Below, in pieces: positions 37,911 to 46,865 of a stretch of 64,000 nucleotides of DNA. The translations under genes were made by a program, and so were the position numbers. The notes beneath the pieces were generated by a model. The model ran no database searches, was not told where the DNA came from, and was given only the letters and a program-made list of their open reading frames with translations. Position 1 is the first letter of the stretch, and each line of letters starts with the position of its first letter. The stretch is from an uncultured Prevotella sp. (GTDB taxonomy: Bacteria > Bacteroidota > Bacteroidia > Bacteroidales > Bacteroidaceae), in NCBI GenBank assembly GCA_934202525.1, contig CAKPYB010000004.1:65758-129757 (forward strand). Reading direction: 5' to 3'.

Positions 37911-38813
37911 ATGACAATGATAGATCGCTGTTACATAGAAATCACTAATACATGTAATCTCAACTGCCACTTCTGTCCAAAACATACAAGGAAGAAAAGA
38001 CAGTTGAGTGCTGAGGAATTCGACCTGCTCACCGACAAGATACGCGGGAAGGTCTGTTTCCTATATTTCCACATTATGGGCGAACCCCTACTACACCCTC
38101 TTCTACCCGAGTTTATCAATATGGCAAGAGAGAAAGGTTTCAAAACCGTACTTACATCCAACGGCACTCTGCTACCCAAAGCTATGGATCTCCTTGACAC
38201 ACTTCCCCACAAAATACAGCTCTCGCTCCACTCACACGAGAGTAATGCCAAGGGAGAGCTTGCCAGTTACATGAATGAGGTGATGACTTTTTCAACCCAA
38301 GCAGCAGAGAAAGGAACCTGCATAGTTCTCAGACTTTGGAACCAAGGAGGAAAAGACCGGGAAAATGAAGAAGTAATGGAGCACATCGAAAAATTTGTTC
38401 CCAAACCCTGGAAAGAACGACCTGACGGTTACAGACTTGCCAATAATCTCTATCTGGAGTTTGACAGGAAATTCGAATGGCCCAACTTTGATAACCATAT
38501 CGAAGAAAAGGAAATGATAAAAGAAAATCAGAAATCAGGTATCAGAGAAGAAAAAAGAGAAGTTTTCTGTAAAGCCCTACTCAAACAGATAGGCGTATTG
38601 GCAGACGGAACATTGGTACCCTGCTGTTTGGACCACAACGGAGATGTCGCACTTGGGAACCTGCTCGATCAATCGCTGGAAGAAATTCTGGCTTCACCCC
38701 GTGCCCAAGCCATGATAGAAGGTTTCAAGCACCATCAAGCCACAGAACATCTCTGTGAGACCTGTGAATCAGCCCTGGTAAGAAACAGTTTTAGAGGAAA
38801 AGCAAGAAGTTAA
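37911..38813 (+). CDS. Radical SAM protein with a SPASM-like C-terminal cysteine cluster
   Basis: This 300-residue protein has the 4Fe-4S motif CNLNCHFC (Cys15, Cys19, Cys22) right after the N terminus, a GEPLLHP segment, and a C-terminal cysteine set (VFCKALLKQIGVLADGTLVPCCLDHNG and HLCETCE). That resembles SPASM proteins that bind additional clusters. The substrate is unknown. An open frame extends back to 37659 through tRNA-Ser, but the promoter at 37850-37881 sets the start at 37911 (a second ATG is at 37917). thiD follows after 8 bp, so a link with thiamine or cofactor metabolism is possible but unproven. Confidence 0.82.
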   Translation: MTMIDRCYIEITNTCNLNCHFCPKHTRKKRQLSAEEFDLLTDKIRGKVCFLYFHIMGEPLLHPLLPEFINMAREKGFKTVLTSNGTLLPKAMDLLDTLPHKIQLSLHSHESNAKGELASYMNEVMTFSTQAAEKGTCIVLRLWNQGGKDRENEEVMEHIEKFVPKPWKERPDGYRLANNLYLEFDRKFEWPNFDNHIEEKEMIKENQKSGIREEKREVFCKALLKQIGVLADGTLVPCCLDHNGDVALGNLLDQSLEEILASPRAQAMIEGFKHHQATEHLCETCESALVRNSFRGKARS

Positions 38814-38821
38814 TAGGAATT

Positions 38822-39643
38822 ATGAAATATTATACAGCAATGACAATAGCTGGCTCAGACAGTTGCGGAGGAGCCGGCGTACAAGCTGACATCAAGACCA
38901 TGTCGGCACTAGGCGTATATGCCGCATCGGCCATTACAGCCATCACCGTACAGAACACCCTGGGAGTTTATGCCATCCAAGACATCAACCCCGAAATCGT
39001 AAAGGGACAGATAGAAGCCGTCATGGAGGACATCCATCCCGATGCCATCAAGGTAGGTATGGTAAACGATTGTGCCACCATCCGAGCTATCGCAGAAACA
39101 CTGAAGAGATACCAAGGAGAATATCAGCATCTTATCATTGACCCCGTAATGGTTTCCACCAGTGGTTGCAGACTCATGCAGGAGGACGCCCTCAGCGTCT
39201 TCATCCAGGAGTTATTACCACTTGCTACCCTGCTAACACCTAACATCCCGGAAGCAGAGATACTGGCAGGAATGAAGATACAGAATAAGGAAGACATCCA
39301 GAACGCAGCTTTAGCCATCAGTAAGTTAGGCTGCAAATATGTACTCATCAAAGGCGGCCATTTCCAGGGAGCAGAAAAGATTGATTACCTCTTCAAAGAC
39401 GGAAAACCTATTACCAGTTATCGAGGCCATAGCGTAAACACCCGCAATACCCACGGTACAGGTTGTACCCTATCCTCAGCCATCACTTCTTATCTGGCAA
39501 GAGAAATGGATATGAATACAGCCATCGCCATGGCAAAAACCTATCTTTCCGGAGCCATTCTGGCAGGAAAAGATGTGCAGATAGGAAAAGGGCATGGTCC
39601 AGTGAACCATTTCTACGAACCCAAAGCACTGTTTATCAAATAA
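38822..39643 (+). CDS. thiD: Hydroxymethylpyrimidine/phosphomethylpyrimidine kinase
   Basis: This 273-residue ribokinase-fold enzyme has MTIAGSDSCGGAGVQADIKT at the N terminus, IDPVMVSTSG in the middle, and NTRNTHGTGCTLSSAI with the catalytic base near the C terminus. It phosphorylates hydroxymethylpyrimidine twice for thiamine synthesis. It is 8 bp downstream of the radical SAM gene and most likely translated from the same mRNA. No TPP-riboswitch-like sequence is visible upstream. Confidence 0.95.
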   Translation: MKYYTAMTIAGSDSCGGAGVQADIKTMSALGVYAASAITAITVQNTLGVYAIQDINPEIVKGQIEAVMEDIHPDAIKVGMVNDCATIRAIAETLKRYQGEYQHLIIDPVMVSTSGCRLMQEDALSVFIQELLPLATLLTPNIPEAEILAGMKIQNKEDIQNAALAISKLGCKYVLIKGGHFQGAEKIDYLFKDGKPITSYRGHSVNTRNTHGTGCTLSSAITSYLAREMDMNTAIAMAKTYLSGAILAGKDVQIGKGHGPVNHFYEPKALFIK

Positions 39644-39655
39644 CAACCTACACCA

Positions 39656-39715
39656 TGATATAACAAAAAGAGGGTGAATCATTAACTTATGATCCACCCT
39701 CTTTTTGTTATATCA
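39656..39715. terminator. Bidirectional terminator, copy 2 of a conserved hairpin
   Basis: A 21-bp perfect outer stem plus 5 inner pairs with one mismatch encloses the loop TAACTT at 39683-39688. T runs lie on both strands. It lies between the converging thiD and pectate lyase genes. The inner 36 nt match the hairpin at 27904 except at three positions. Confidence 0.9.
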
Positions 39716-39748
39716 TTCTACATACGTTAGAATGTTTTGTTATCCACT

Positions 39749-42025
39749 TTATTTTCTCAAGAATTTCTGAGCACTCTGACTTCCATCCTTTCCAATAATC
39801 TTAACCACATAAACGCCCTTAGGAAGTCTGGTAACATTCACGAACTGAGAATCAGAACTCTCTGCGAGTTTCTGACCACCAACACCAAATACTTGAAGAG
39901 ATGCTATTTCTCCATAAACAATCAGACCATTAGCAGTCTGATACATCTGATAAGATTTCTGCGTCTTTGGGTCAGAAGCCACATGATGGATACCAGTAAT
40001 CACATTACCATCCTCATCAACTTCCTGATAAACACCAAGAGTTAAATCAGTAAGATACATATCACCTCCGCCATTATTGGTTAAAGTCACAACAATCGGC
40101 TTTTTCTCTATCTTTTTACCAATCTTAGCTGCAACATCTACAAAAGCAACACCTTCGCTTAAAGAAACAGTTGCGGTGCCAGAATTAGACTTATCCACAT
40201 AGTTCCAGGCAATATCCAGAGTACGCCCTCCGGTACAATAAACATTAGACTGCAACTGCGCAAGCGATTCGAGCGTAAATTCCACACTGGTTCCTTTTGG
40301 TAAACGATAGGCACCATAAGTTGCAGAATATTTCTTACCCCGTGCAGTATTTTCATCCACATAAGTTACAGAAGACTTACCATCGCTTGATTTTCCGTAA
40401 TATTTAGGAAGTACACCTTCAGCATTTCCACCCGTAATATATTTCTTCACATTGCTATCCAAAACATCATCCTGGAAAAGGTAATTATTAACCACAGTAG
40501 TAATCTGATAATATTTACCATCATCAGTATTATCAACCTCGGCATCTTCAACAGTACCATCGTTCACAGGCATCTGCAACGTGTAAGCATTATCATTACC
40601 TCCAAACTCATAAGGACCATAATCAGGACCCTTGCCCACGTATGGAATATTGAGTGTGACAGACCAGTCCTGCGGAGCATTGTCGGCATATTCATAAGCA
40701 GGCTTGTGAGCATCTACAGTCTTGAAATCCGTGATAGGAGTGGCAGTATCAATCAGTTTACTGCCAGCCTTCAATCTACCAAACTTCAAAGGAAGTTCGC
40801 CATTTTCCTGACGGGCTCCTATAGCTGTTTCATAACTGAGATCCTCATATTCAGAAGCATAATTACCAATCGACTTAGAATAGGAAGTACCATTACTACT
40901 TGCCTTCTCACCCATCGGATTGGTATTATCGAGTGTAGTCCAAGTACAATATTCAATATCAGGAGCAATGGTAAAGGCAGAATTACGCTCCATCTTCTGC
41001 GAACCATAGGCAAAGCCCACACAGTTGCGAAGCACCCAATTGCCATAATCAGGTTCCTCCATATTATAACCGTAATTAATACCATTACCGAAAGAAAGAT
41101 CATTAATCAGGTAAGAACCCTCACGATGATGATTCTGATCGAATCCTTTCTTGGCATGGAAAGCAGCAATACAGTTTTTAAACACATGAGCACCAGTTGA
41201 GGTTCCACCTTGTTTACAACCGCCCATCTTAAATCCGTTGGCATTGCCCTTGTCAAAACCATTATTAAGTACCCAACAGTTATCTACAACAATAGGGAAA
41301 ACGGTATAATACAAATCCCATCCGTCATCAGAATTATGCCAAGCACGACAACCATGGAACTCATTGCCAGGACCAGGATACAATTTGATAGCAAATCCAT
41401 CCGCGTTTCCACCATTGGTCCAAGGGTCATGATTATCGTAAGCATCACAATTCACAATGATATTATATCGTCCATATTTAAACTCAGTATTACGCGTATT
41501 GTTTCCCTTGGAGTCCTTACCAAATCCCTGTTGCAGACCCGTATCGTCATTGCCGTAGAAGCGACAGAGTTCTACCACACAGTAAGAGCCCTCCAATTTC
41601 ATACCATTATCAGCAGCATTGCAAAAATCCAATCCACGATAATGCCAGTAGTTAGCGCCAATATTATGCATCACCCCACGATAAGAAGCAGCCTCTGTAG
41701 ATGTAGAACGAGGTTGACCGGAGAAATCAAATACAGGGCGTTCAGAATCACCAGGATAAGCAAAGACACAGATTCGCTTGTCAGCCGTACCCGTCTGATT
41801 TACCTTGATTGTCTGGGAGAGATGATAAGTTCCTCCTCTCACATAAAGAACATCACCTGCCTTTAGAGCAGCAAAAGCCTTAACAGGATCACCGAACGGT
41901 TTGTCAATTGTCATACCATTACCTGTTCCACCTGGCGCCAAATAATAATCTTTGGCAGATGCTTCCATAGAAGCAAGAAGACATAATCCCACAAGAGAAG
42001 CCTTCATCATAATTGTTTTTTTCAT
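39749..42025 (-). CDS. Secreted PL9-type pectate lyase with a C-terminal sorting-type module
   Basis: This 758-residue protein has a signal peptide to about residue 24 (MEASAK), then the start DYYLAPGGTGNGMTIDKPF and a right-handed beta-helix. The helix carries CDAYDNHDPWTNGGNADGF and FHGCRAWHNSDDGWDLY, motifs seen in family 9 pectate lyases (calcium site and catalytic lysine region). Pectate lyases cleave polygalacturonan by beta-elimination. A beta-sandwich region (about 500-670) and a last ~80 residues ending LPKGVYVVKIIGKDG...KFLRK follow, the latter resembling a type A sorting domain of type IX secretion. It has its own promoter and terminator. Confidence 0.83.
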   Translation of the reverse strand: MKKTIMMKASLVGLCLLASMEASAKDYYLAPGGTGNGMTIDKPFGDPVKAFAALKAGDVLYVRGGTYHLSQTIKVNQTGTADKRICVFAYPGDSERPVFDFSGQPRSTSTEAASYRGVMHNIGANYWHYRGLDFCNAADNGMKLEGSYCVVELCRFYGNDDTGLQQGFGKDSKGNNTRNTEFKYGRYNIIVNCDAYDNHDPWTNGGNADGFAIKLYPGPGNEFHGCRAWHNSDDGWDLYYTVFPIVVDNCWVLNNGFDKGNANGFKMGGCKQGGTSTGAHVFKNCIAAFHAKKGFDQNHHREGSYLINDLSFGNGINYGYNMEEPDYGNWVLRNCVGFAYGSQKMERNSAFTIAPDIEYCTWTTLDNTNPMGEKASSNGTSYSKSIGNYASEYEDLSYETAIGARQENGELPLKFGRLKAGSKLIDTATPITDFKTVDAHKPAYEYADNAPQDWSVTLNIPYVGKGPDYGPYEFGGNDNAYTLQMPVNDGTVEDAEVDNTDDGKYYQITTVVNNYLFQDDVLDSNVKKYITGGNAEGVLPKYYGKSSDGKSSVTYVDENTARGKKYSATYGAYRLPKGTSVEFTLESLAQLQSNVYCTGGRTLDIAWNYVDKSNSGTATVSLSEGVAFVDVAAKIGKKIEKKPIVVTLTNNGGGDMYLTDLTLGVYQEVDEDGNVITGIHHVASDPKTQKSYQMYQTANGLIVYGEIASLQVFGVGGQKLAESSDSQFVNVTRLPKGVYVVKIIGKDGSQSAQKFLRK

Positions 42026-42065
42026 TTTGTTTAAGTAGTTTATTTTATATGTTTGTTAGTGAATA

Positions 42066-42094
42066 CAAAGATACCACAAAAATGTCAATTACAA
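42066..42094 (-). promoter_or_regulatory. Promoter of the pectate lyase gene
   Basis: On the minus strand, TATCTTTG (plus 42066-42073) with a TTG at plus 42092-42094 (18-bp spacer). The leader is about 35 nt. Confidence 0.6.
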
Positions 42095-42266
42095 TAAAAA
42101 GAAAGAAAAAATTAAGTTTTTATAAACATTGAGAATAAAAAAGATAAGAAAATCAAAAACAGGAAACAAGATCCATCGGGAAGCTGACTAAACCTATCCA
42201 ACAAGAATATTCTATCATCCCAGCTAAAAAAATCTTTTTTTTCTTCGCCATATCAGATTTTTACAG

Positions 42267-42379
42267 TATCTTTGCATAAGAAAAGCTGCACTCGGCAATT
42301 TGAAAGCAAGCTTTCATTGCGCTCGTTTGCATTTTCTTTGCAAAAGAAAATATGTCAACAAAACAAAATCACAACGAGT
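42267..42379 (+). promoter_or_regulatory. thiE promoter box and ~100-nt leader with hairpins
   Basis: TATCTTTGC at 42267-42275 is the -7 box; no clear TTG lies upstream. The leader contains a hairpin at 42295-42320 (GCAATTTGAAAGC against GCTTTCATTGC with a 2-nt bulge) and a second perfect one, ATTTTCTTT/AAAGAAAAT, at 42331-42351. It does not look like a TPP riboswitch. A sequence-related hairpin lies upstream of the TPR gene at 57435-57459. Confidence 0.6.
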
Positions 42380-43060
42380 ATGAAATGGATAGTAATCACC
42401 CTGCCTGATTTTATAGAGAATGAGGCAACCTACATAAATAAACTCTTCGATGCAGGAATAGACTTACTGCATCTGCGCAAACCAGAATCAAATATTGAGG
42501 ATTGCAAGCAGTTGTTACAAGAAATCGACAAGAAATGGCATAAAAAGATCGTAGTACACGATCACTTCGAACTTTGCCAGGAATTTCATCTTCATGGTAT
42601 CCATCTTAACAGAAGAAACCACGAGATTCCAGAAGGCTTTCAAGGAAGCATCTCACAATCCTGCCATAGTTTTAAGGAAGTAGAACAAGCTCTCCAGACT
42701 ATAACACCCAAGAACAAAGACGAAAAGAGCGCGATTCTCAAACCTGCCTGCCATTATGTTTTCCTCAGTCCAATCTTTGACAGCATTTCAAAGAAAGGCT
42801 ACAAACATTCCTTCTCTAACAAAGACTTAGAGGAAGCAGGCATCAATGGAATCATCAATGAGCGAGTAGTTGCATTGGGAGGTGTCACCCCTGAATATAT
42901 ACCACAATTGAGAGCATGGAACTTTGGCGGAGCTGCATTCTTAGGTGACATCTGGAACAGAAGAACTGATGCGAACTGGGCAAAATACCTTACCGGAATT
43001 AAGAAGAAACTTGCCCCCGGAAATGCCCAGAATACACTTAACAGTTCAAACATTTGGTAG
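42380..43060 (+). CDS. thiE: Thiamine-phosphate synthase
   Basis: This 226-residue TIM-barrel protein has LLHLRKP at the N-terminal side, VVHDHFELCQEFHLHGIHLNRRN, SQSCHSFKEVEQA, YVFLSPIFDSISKKGY and VVALGGVTPEYI, the ThiE/TenI order of motifs. It joins HMP-PP and thiazole phosphate to form thiamine phosphate. The start at 42380 (MKWIVITLPDF) is preferred over an upstream TTG at 42272, which lies in the -7 promoter box. Some divergence from canonical ThiE leaves a TenI-like paralogue possible. Confidence 0.82.
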   Translation: MKWIVITLPDFIENEATYINKLFDAGIDLLHLRKPESNIEDCKQLLQEIDKKWHKKIVVHDHFELCQEFHLHGIHLNRRNHEIPEGFQGSISQSCHSFKEVEQALQTITPKNKDEKSAILKPACHYVFLSPIFDSISKKGYKHSFSNKDLEEAGINGIINERVVALGGVTPEYIPQLRAWNFGGAAFLGDIWNRRTDANWAKYLTGIKKKLAPGNAQNTLNSSNIW

Positions 43061-43131
43061 AGGGAAATACACTACTTTCTAATAAGACAGGCCGAATCTC
43101 AACAATAAAAATAAAAAAATGCTTTTTTATT

Positions 43132-43162
43132 TTGTATTGTCTTCGATTTGCACTACCTTTGC
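43132..43162 (+). promoter_or_regulatory. mutS2 promoter placed directly at the start codon
   Basis: TTG at 43132-43134, 19-bp spacer and TACCTTTG at 43154-43161. The ATG begins at 43167, five bases after the box, so transcription should start at or within a few bases of the first codon. Confidence 0.75.
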
Positions 43163-43166
43163 ACCC

Positions 43167-45740
43167 ATGATATATCCAGATAATTTTGAAAATAAGATAG
43201 GATTCAACGAAATCCGCAAGATGTTGCGCGAAAGATGCCTCTCTCCACTCGGAAAGGAACAGGTAGACAAGATGACATTCAGTAGCGATGCAGAACAAGT
43301 TAACGAATGGCTCATGCAGGTGCGTGAGTTCCGCAGACTGATGGAGGAAGTAGAAGACTTTCCCCTACAATATTTCTATGATGTAAGGGAGAGCATCCTC
43401 CGTATCCGTGTAGAAAACAGTCACCTGGAGGAGGACGAACTGTTTGACTTGAGACGTTCACTGTCTACCATAGCCGATATGGTGAAAATACTGAATCACA
43501 GCGATGACGACGACGAGCCGGAAGACGGATGGAAAAGAGAGAAAAAGTATCCCTACCCAGCCCTACATCGCCTTTCGCAGGATGTAGTTACTTTTCCACA
43601 ACTGATTAAGCGCATCGACCAGATACTTGACAAATTCGGAAAGATAAGAGACAATGCAACCCCTGAACTTCTTCAGATTCGCAGAGAACTGGCAAAGACA
43701 GAGGGCAGCATCTCACGTACCTTATATAGTATATTGCGCTCGGCACAAAGTGAAGGCATCGTAGAAAAAGACGTAACCCCTACCCTGCGTGACGGCAGAC
43801 TGGTTATTCCCGTCATTCCTACTCTGAAGCGTAAAATCAAAGGTATCGTACACGATGAGAGTGCCACAGGAAAAACAGTCTTTATAGAACCTACCGAGGT
43901 GGTAGAGGCAAACAACCGTGTACGCGAACTGGAGGGTGAAGAGAGAAAGGAAATCATCCGCATCCTCACCGACTTTACCAACAAGGTACGCCCATACTCC
44001 AAGGAAATTCTGGACAGTTACCGTTTCCTTGCCATCATTGACCTGATACAAGCCAAGCAAAAACTGGCTGATATCTTCAAAGCCATAGAACCCGAGGTAG
44101 AAGACCACCCACACATAGACTGGACCCGTGCGATACACCCATTATTGCAGCTATCTCTACAGAAAAAAAACGAGAAAGTAGTTCCGTTGGATATAATGCT
44201 TACACAGGACAAACGCATTCTTATCATCTCCGGTCCAAATGCAGGCGGCAAATCTGTCTGTCTGAAAACCGTCGGATTATTACAGTATATGCTGCAATGC
44301 GGTTTGAGCATCCCTGTAAGTGAGCGTTCAAAGACAGGTGTTTTCCAAAACATCATGATTGATATCGGTGACGAACAGAGTCTGGAGAATGACTTGAGTA
44401 CCTACTCATCTCATCTTCTGAACATGAAGAATATGATGAAGGCTGCCAATGGCGAGACCATCATTCTGATAGATGAGTTTGGTACAGGTACAGAGCCAGG
44501 CATAGGTGGTGCTATCGCCGAAGCAGTACTCGACAAGTTCTGCAAACAGCAGGCTTACGGTGTGATTACCACCCACTATCAGAACCTGAAGCATTTTGCC
44601 GACAGCCATGAAGGAGTGGTAAACGGAGCCATGCTCTACGACCGCCATGAGATGAAAGCCCTCTTCCAATTAGCTATCGGCAGACCAGGTTCTTCCTTTG
44701 CTATTGAAATTGCAAGAAAGATAGGATTACCCGAAGAAGTAATCAAAGAAGCATCAGATATCGTTGGTTCAGAATACATTCAAAGCGACAAGTATCTTCA
44801 GGATATAGTTCGTGACAAGCGATATTGGGAAAACAAACGCCAGAATATCCATCAGCGTGAAAAAGACATGGAGAAAACAATCTCCAAGTACGAAAACGAC
44901 ATAGAGGATATTGAGCGAAGCAGAAAGGCTATTCTCAAAAAGGCAAAAGAAGAAGCCGCAGAACTTCTGAAAGAAAGTAACAAGAGAATCGAAAACGCCA
45001 TCCGGGAAATCAAAGAAAGCCAGGCTGAAAAAGAAGAAACCCGCCGTATCCGTCAGGAACTTGATACCTTCAAGCAAGAGGTTCAGGAAATTGATACCAA
45101 GGAGACCGATGACAAAATTGCCCGCAAGATAGCCCAGATTCAACAACGCAAAGAGCGCCATGCCAAGCGCCAGGCTGAAAAGAAAGAGAATCAGGAGAAG
45201 GCTGCAGCAGCACTGAGGAATGCACAGAACAAGACGCAAGCTGAAAGCAAACGTGAAATTCAGGTTGGTGATACGGTTCGCATCAAAGGACTGACTACTG
45301 TCGGAAAGATAGAAAACATAACTGGTGATACAGCAACTGCCGTATTTGGAGGAATGAGAACCAAGATGCGCCTGAACCGTCTGGAGCATGCCACAACTCC
45401 TGTTGAAAATGCAGACAAGACAGAAGAGCGCAAGGAAAATCTGGCTTCATACGGTATCAGTAAGGAAACCAGAAAGACCATTGACTCTCATAAATCCAAC
45501 TTCCACCAGGATCTGGACGTTCGCGGCATGCGAGGCGATGAAGCACTTAATGCGGTACAATACTTCATCGATGATGCTATCCTGGTAGGAATGCCACGAG
45601 TCAGGATCCTTCACGGAAAGGGAAATGGCATCCTAAGACAGCTCATTCGCCAATATCTGAGCAGCGTACCTAATGTGACCCATTATGCAGATGAACACGT
45701 ACAATTTGGCGGATCAGGCATTACGGTAGTTGATTTTTAG
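43167..45740 (+). CDS. mutS2: MutS2-type ATPase/endonuclease with Smr domain
   Basis: This 857-residue protein has a MutS core and clamp region and the ATPase domain with Walker A ISGPNAGGKS near 354-363 and Walker B IILIDEFGTGTEP. A long charged coiled coil follows (about 545-700), then a KOW-like segment (VGDTVRIKG) and a C-terminal Smr nuclease domain (DLDVRGMRGDEAL, RILHGKGNGILR). MutS2 suppresses recombination and rescues collided ribosomes. The start at 43167 (MIYPDNFENKIGFNEI) fits the family; the in-frame extension to 43119 runs through the promoter. Confidence 0.93.
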   Translation: MIYPDNFENKIGFNEIRKMLRERCLSPLGKEQVDKMTFSSDAEQVNEWLMQVREFRRLMEEVEDFPLQYFYDVRESILRIRVENSHLEEDELFDLRRSLSTIADMVKILNHSDDDDEPEDGWKREKKYPYPALHRLSQDVVTFPQLIKRIDQILDKFGKIRDNATPELLQIRRELAKTEGSISRTLYSILRSAQSEGIVEKDVTPTLRDGRLVIPVIPTLKRKIKGIVHDESATGKTVFIEPTEVVEANNRVRELEGEERKEIIRILTDFTNKVRPYSKEILDSYRFLAIIDLIQAKQKLADIFKAIEPEVEDHPHIDWTRAIHPLLQLSLQKKNEKVVPLDIMLTQDKRILIISGPNAGGKSVCLKTVGLLQYMLQCGLSIPVSERSKTGVFQNIMIDIGDEQSLENDLSTYSSHLLNMKNMMKAANGETIILIDEFGTGTEPGIGGAIAEAVLDKFCKQQAYGVITTHYQNLKHFADSHEGVVNGAMLYDRHEMKALFQLAIGRPGSSFAIEIARKIGLPEEVIKEASDIVGSEYIQSDKYLQDIVRDKRYWENKRQNIHQREKDMEKTISKYENDIEDIERSRKAILKKAKEEAAELLKESNKRIENAIREIKESQAEKEETRRIRQELDTFKQEVQEIDTKETDDKIARKIAQIQQRKERHAKRQAEKKENQEKAAAALRNAQNKTQAESKREIQVGDTVRIKGLTTVGKIENITGDTATAVFGGMRTKMRLNRLEHATTPVENADKTEERKENLASYGISKETRKTIDSHKSNFHQDLDVRGMRGDEALNAVQYFIDDAILVGMPRVRILHGKGNGILRQLIRQYLSSVPNVTHYADEHVQFGGSGITVVDF

Positions 45741-45780
45741 CAAACAAACGTTAAACAACTGAAGTTTTTCGGCAAAACAT

Positions 45781-45812
45781 TTGGCGGGTTCAAAGAAAAA
45801 CCGTACCTTTGC
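45781..45812 (+). promoter_or_regulatory. Promoter of the SRP RNA / tRNA-Thr transcript
   Basis: TTG at 45781-45783, 20-bp spacer and TACCTTTGC at 45804-45812. The predicted start is about 15 bases before the SRP RNA. No second promoter lies before the tRNA. Confidence 0.8.
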
Positions 45813-45832
45813 ACCCGCTTAAAAATTGAGAC

Positions 45833-45928
45833 GGACAAGTCTCATACGACCAGCTCCCTCGGAATCCCCCAGGATGGGAACATAGCAAGGGTACTTGGTT
45901 GTAGCGGTGCGATATGAATCGCTTGTCC
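45833..45928 (+). ncRNA. ffs: Signal recognition particle RNA, small bacterial type
   Basis: This ~96-nt RNA has its ends paired GGACAAG/CTTGTCC and forms a long hairpin. The apical region reads CCAGG-AT-GGGAAC-AT-AGCA, matching the SRP domain IV symmetric loop, GGAA-type tetraloop and AGCA asymmetric loop that bind Ffh. It lies in the 475-bp gap after mutS2 and is followed after 4 nt by tRNA-Thr. Confidence 0.9.
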
Positions 45929-45932
45929 ACCC

Positions 45933-46006
45933 GCCTCTTTAGCTCAGTTGGCCAGAGCACGTGATTTGTAATCTCGGGGTCGTTGGTTCGAATCCGACAA
46001 GAGGCT
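45933..46006 (+). tRNA. tRNA-Thr (TGT)
   Basis: This 74-nt tRNA has acceptor GCCTCTT/AAGAGGC, D arm AGCTCAGTTGGCCAGAGC, anticodon TGT at 45967-45969, and T arm TCGTTGGTTCGAATCCGACA. The anticodon stem has one T-T mismatch (CGTGA/TCTCG). It begins only 4 nt after the SRP RNA and has no promoter of its own, so the two are made as one precursor. CCA is not encoded. Confidence 0.95.
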
Positions 46007-46008
46007 CA

Positions 46009-46045
46009 AAAAGGAATCTTCTTTTAGAAGGTTCCTTTTTTTTGT
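46009..46045 (+). terminator. Terminator of the SRP RNA / tRNA-Thr transcript
   Basis: AAGGAATCTTCT pairs imperfectly with AGAAGGTTCCTT, followed by a run of eight T. Confidence 0.85.
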
Positions 46046-46215
46046 TTACATACCCTTTTACATAATATATATCATAACTTTACACCTGAAACTCCAGTTT
46101 TACGAGGTTCTATCTTTAATTATATATAAATATTTTCACCCTTTACACCTTATATAATAAAAAAGTTGTATTTTTGCAAATTGATATGTCACATCCGTAG
46201 AAATACAATTAAAAA

Positions 46216-46830
46216 ATGAATACAGAAAATAACGAGAATCAAGAAGAAAAGAAAACAAGCCAGCAAATGCATAAAGTTAAAACGATAATCATTGACACAG
46301 GCAAGATAAGACAAACCAAAGCATTCGCTCGGCAAGACGGCGCCATCCTCGGAGTTGTCTGGATTGTCAGTTTCGTATGTACCATGCTGGCAGTAGACCC
46401 GCAATACCAGATGCTAGGATTCATTTCCAACATTCTCATCATAGCAACCCCATTTGTTGTGGCCAAGCGACTGAAGGCATTCCGTGACTATGCAAGAGAC
46501 GGACATATCTCTTTCCGTCATGCATTCTACTATTGCATCCAGACATTCTTCAATGCAACCCTTCTGCTTACCCTTGTACAATATCTTTGGTTCCGTTTTA
46601 TGGATACAGGCCTATTCATGAACCAACTGCAAACCAACTATCAGATTGTGGCACAAGCGTATCAGTTAACTGCAGAAGAATCTAAAACCCTCCTCGATGC
46701 CATCAGTATGATGAAACCGATAGCCTGGGCTTCGATGTTTATGATTACCGACCTGGTAGCAGGTGCTGTACTCAGTCCGATTATTGCTGCTGTAATGGCA
46801 AAGAAGAACAAACAACAGCATACAAAATAA
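46216..46830 (+). CDS. DUF4199-family integral membrane protein
   Basis: This 204-residue protein has a charged N-terminal region and four hydrophobic segments (about 45-63, 72-88, 112-130 and 172-195), with the layout of DUF4199, a Bacteroidota membrane family of unknown role. A TATTTTTG box at 46169-46176 is a weak -7 candidate. The gene directly precedes a GT2 glycosyltransferase (35 bp), an arrangement common in Bacteroidota, so a shared envelope function is likely. Confidence 0.75.
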   Translation: MNTENNENQEEKKTSQQMHKVKTIIIDTGKIRQTKAFARQDGAILGVVWIVSFVCTMLAVDPQYQMLGFISNILIIATPFVVAKRLKAFRDYARDGHISFRHAFYYCIQTFFNATLLLTLVQYLWFRFMDTGLFMNQLQTNYQIVAQAYQLTAEESKTLLDAISMMKPIAWASMFMITDLVAGAVLSPIIAAVMAKKNKQQHTK

Positions 46831-46865
46831 CAATAAATAAGAAACAAACAGATAAATACAAGATA

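Noticed and set aside
42281..42379. TPP riboswitch before thiE (also looked for before thiD)
   Set aside because: No CTGAGA or matching thi-box sequence is present; only simple hairpins are seen.
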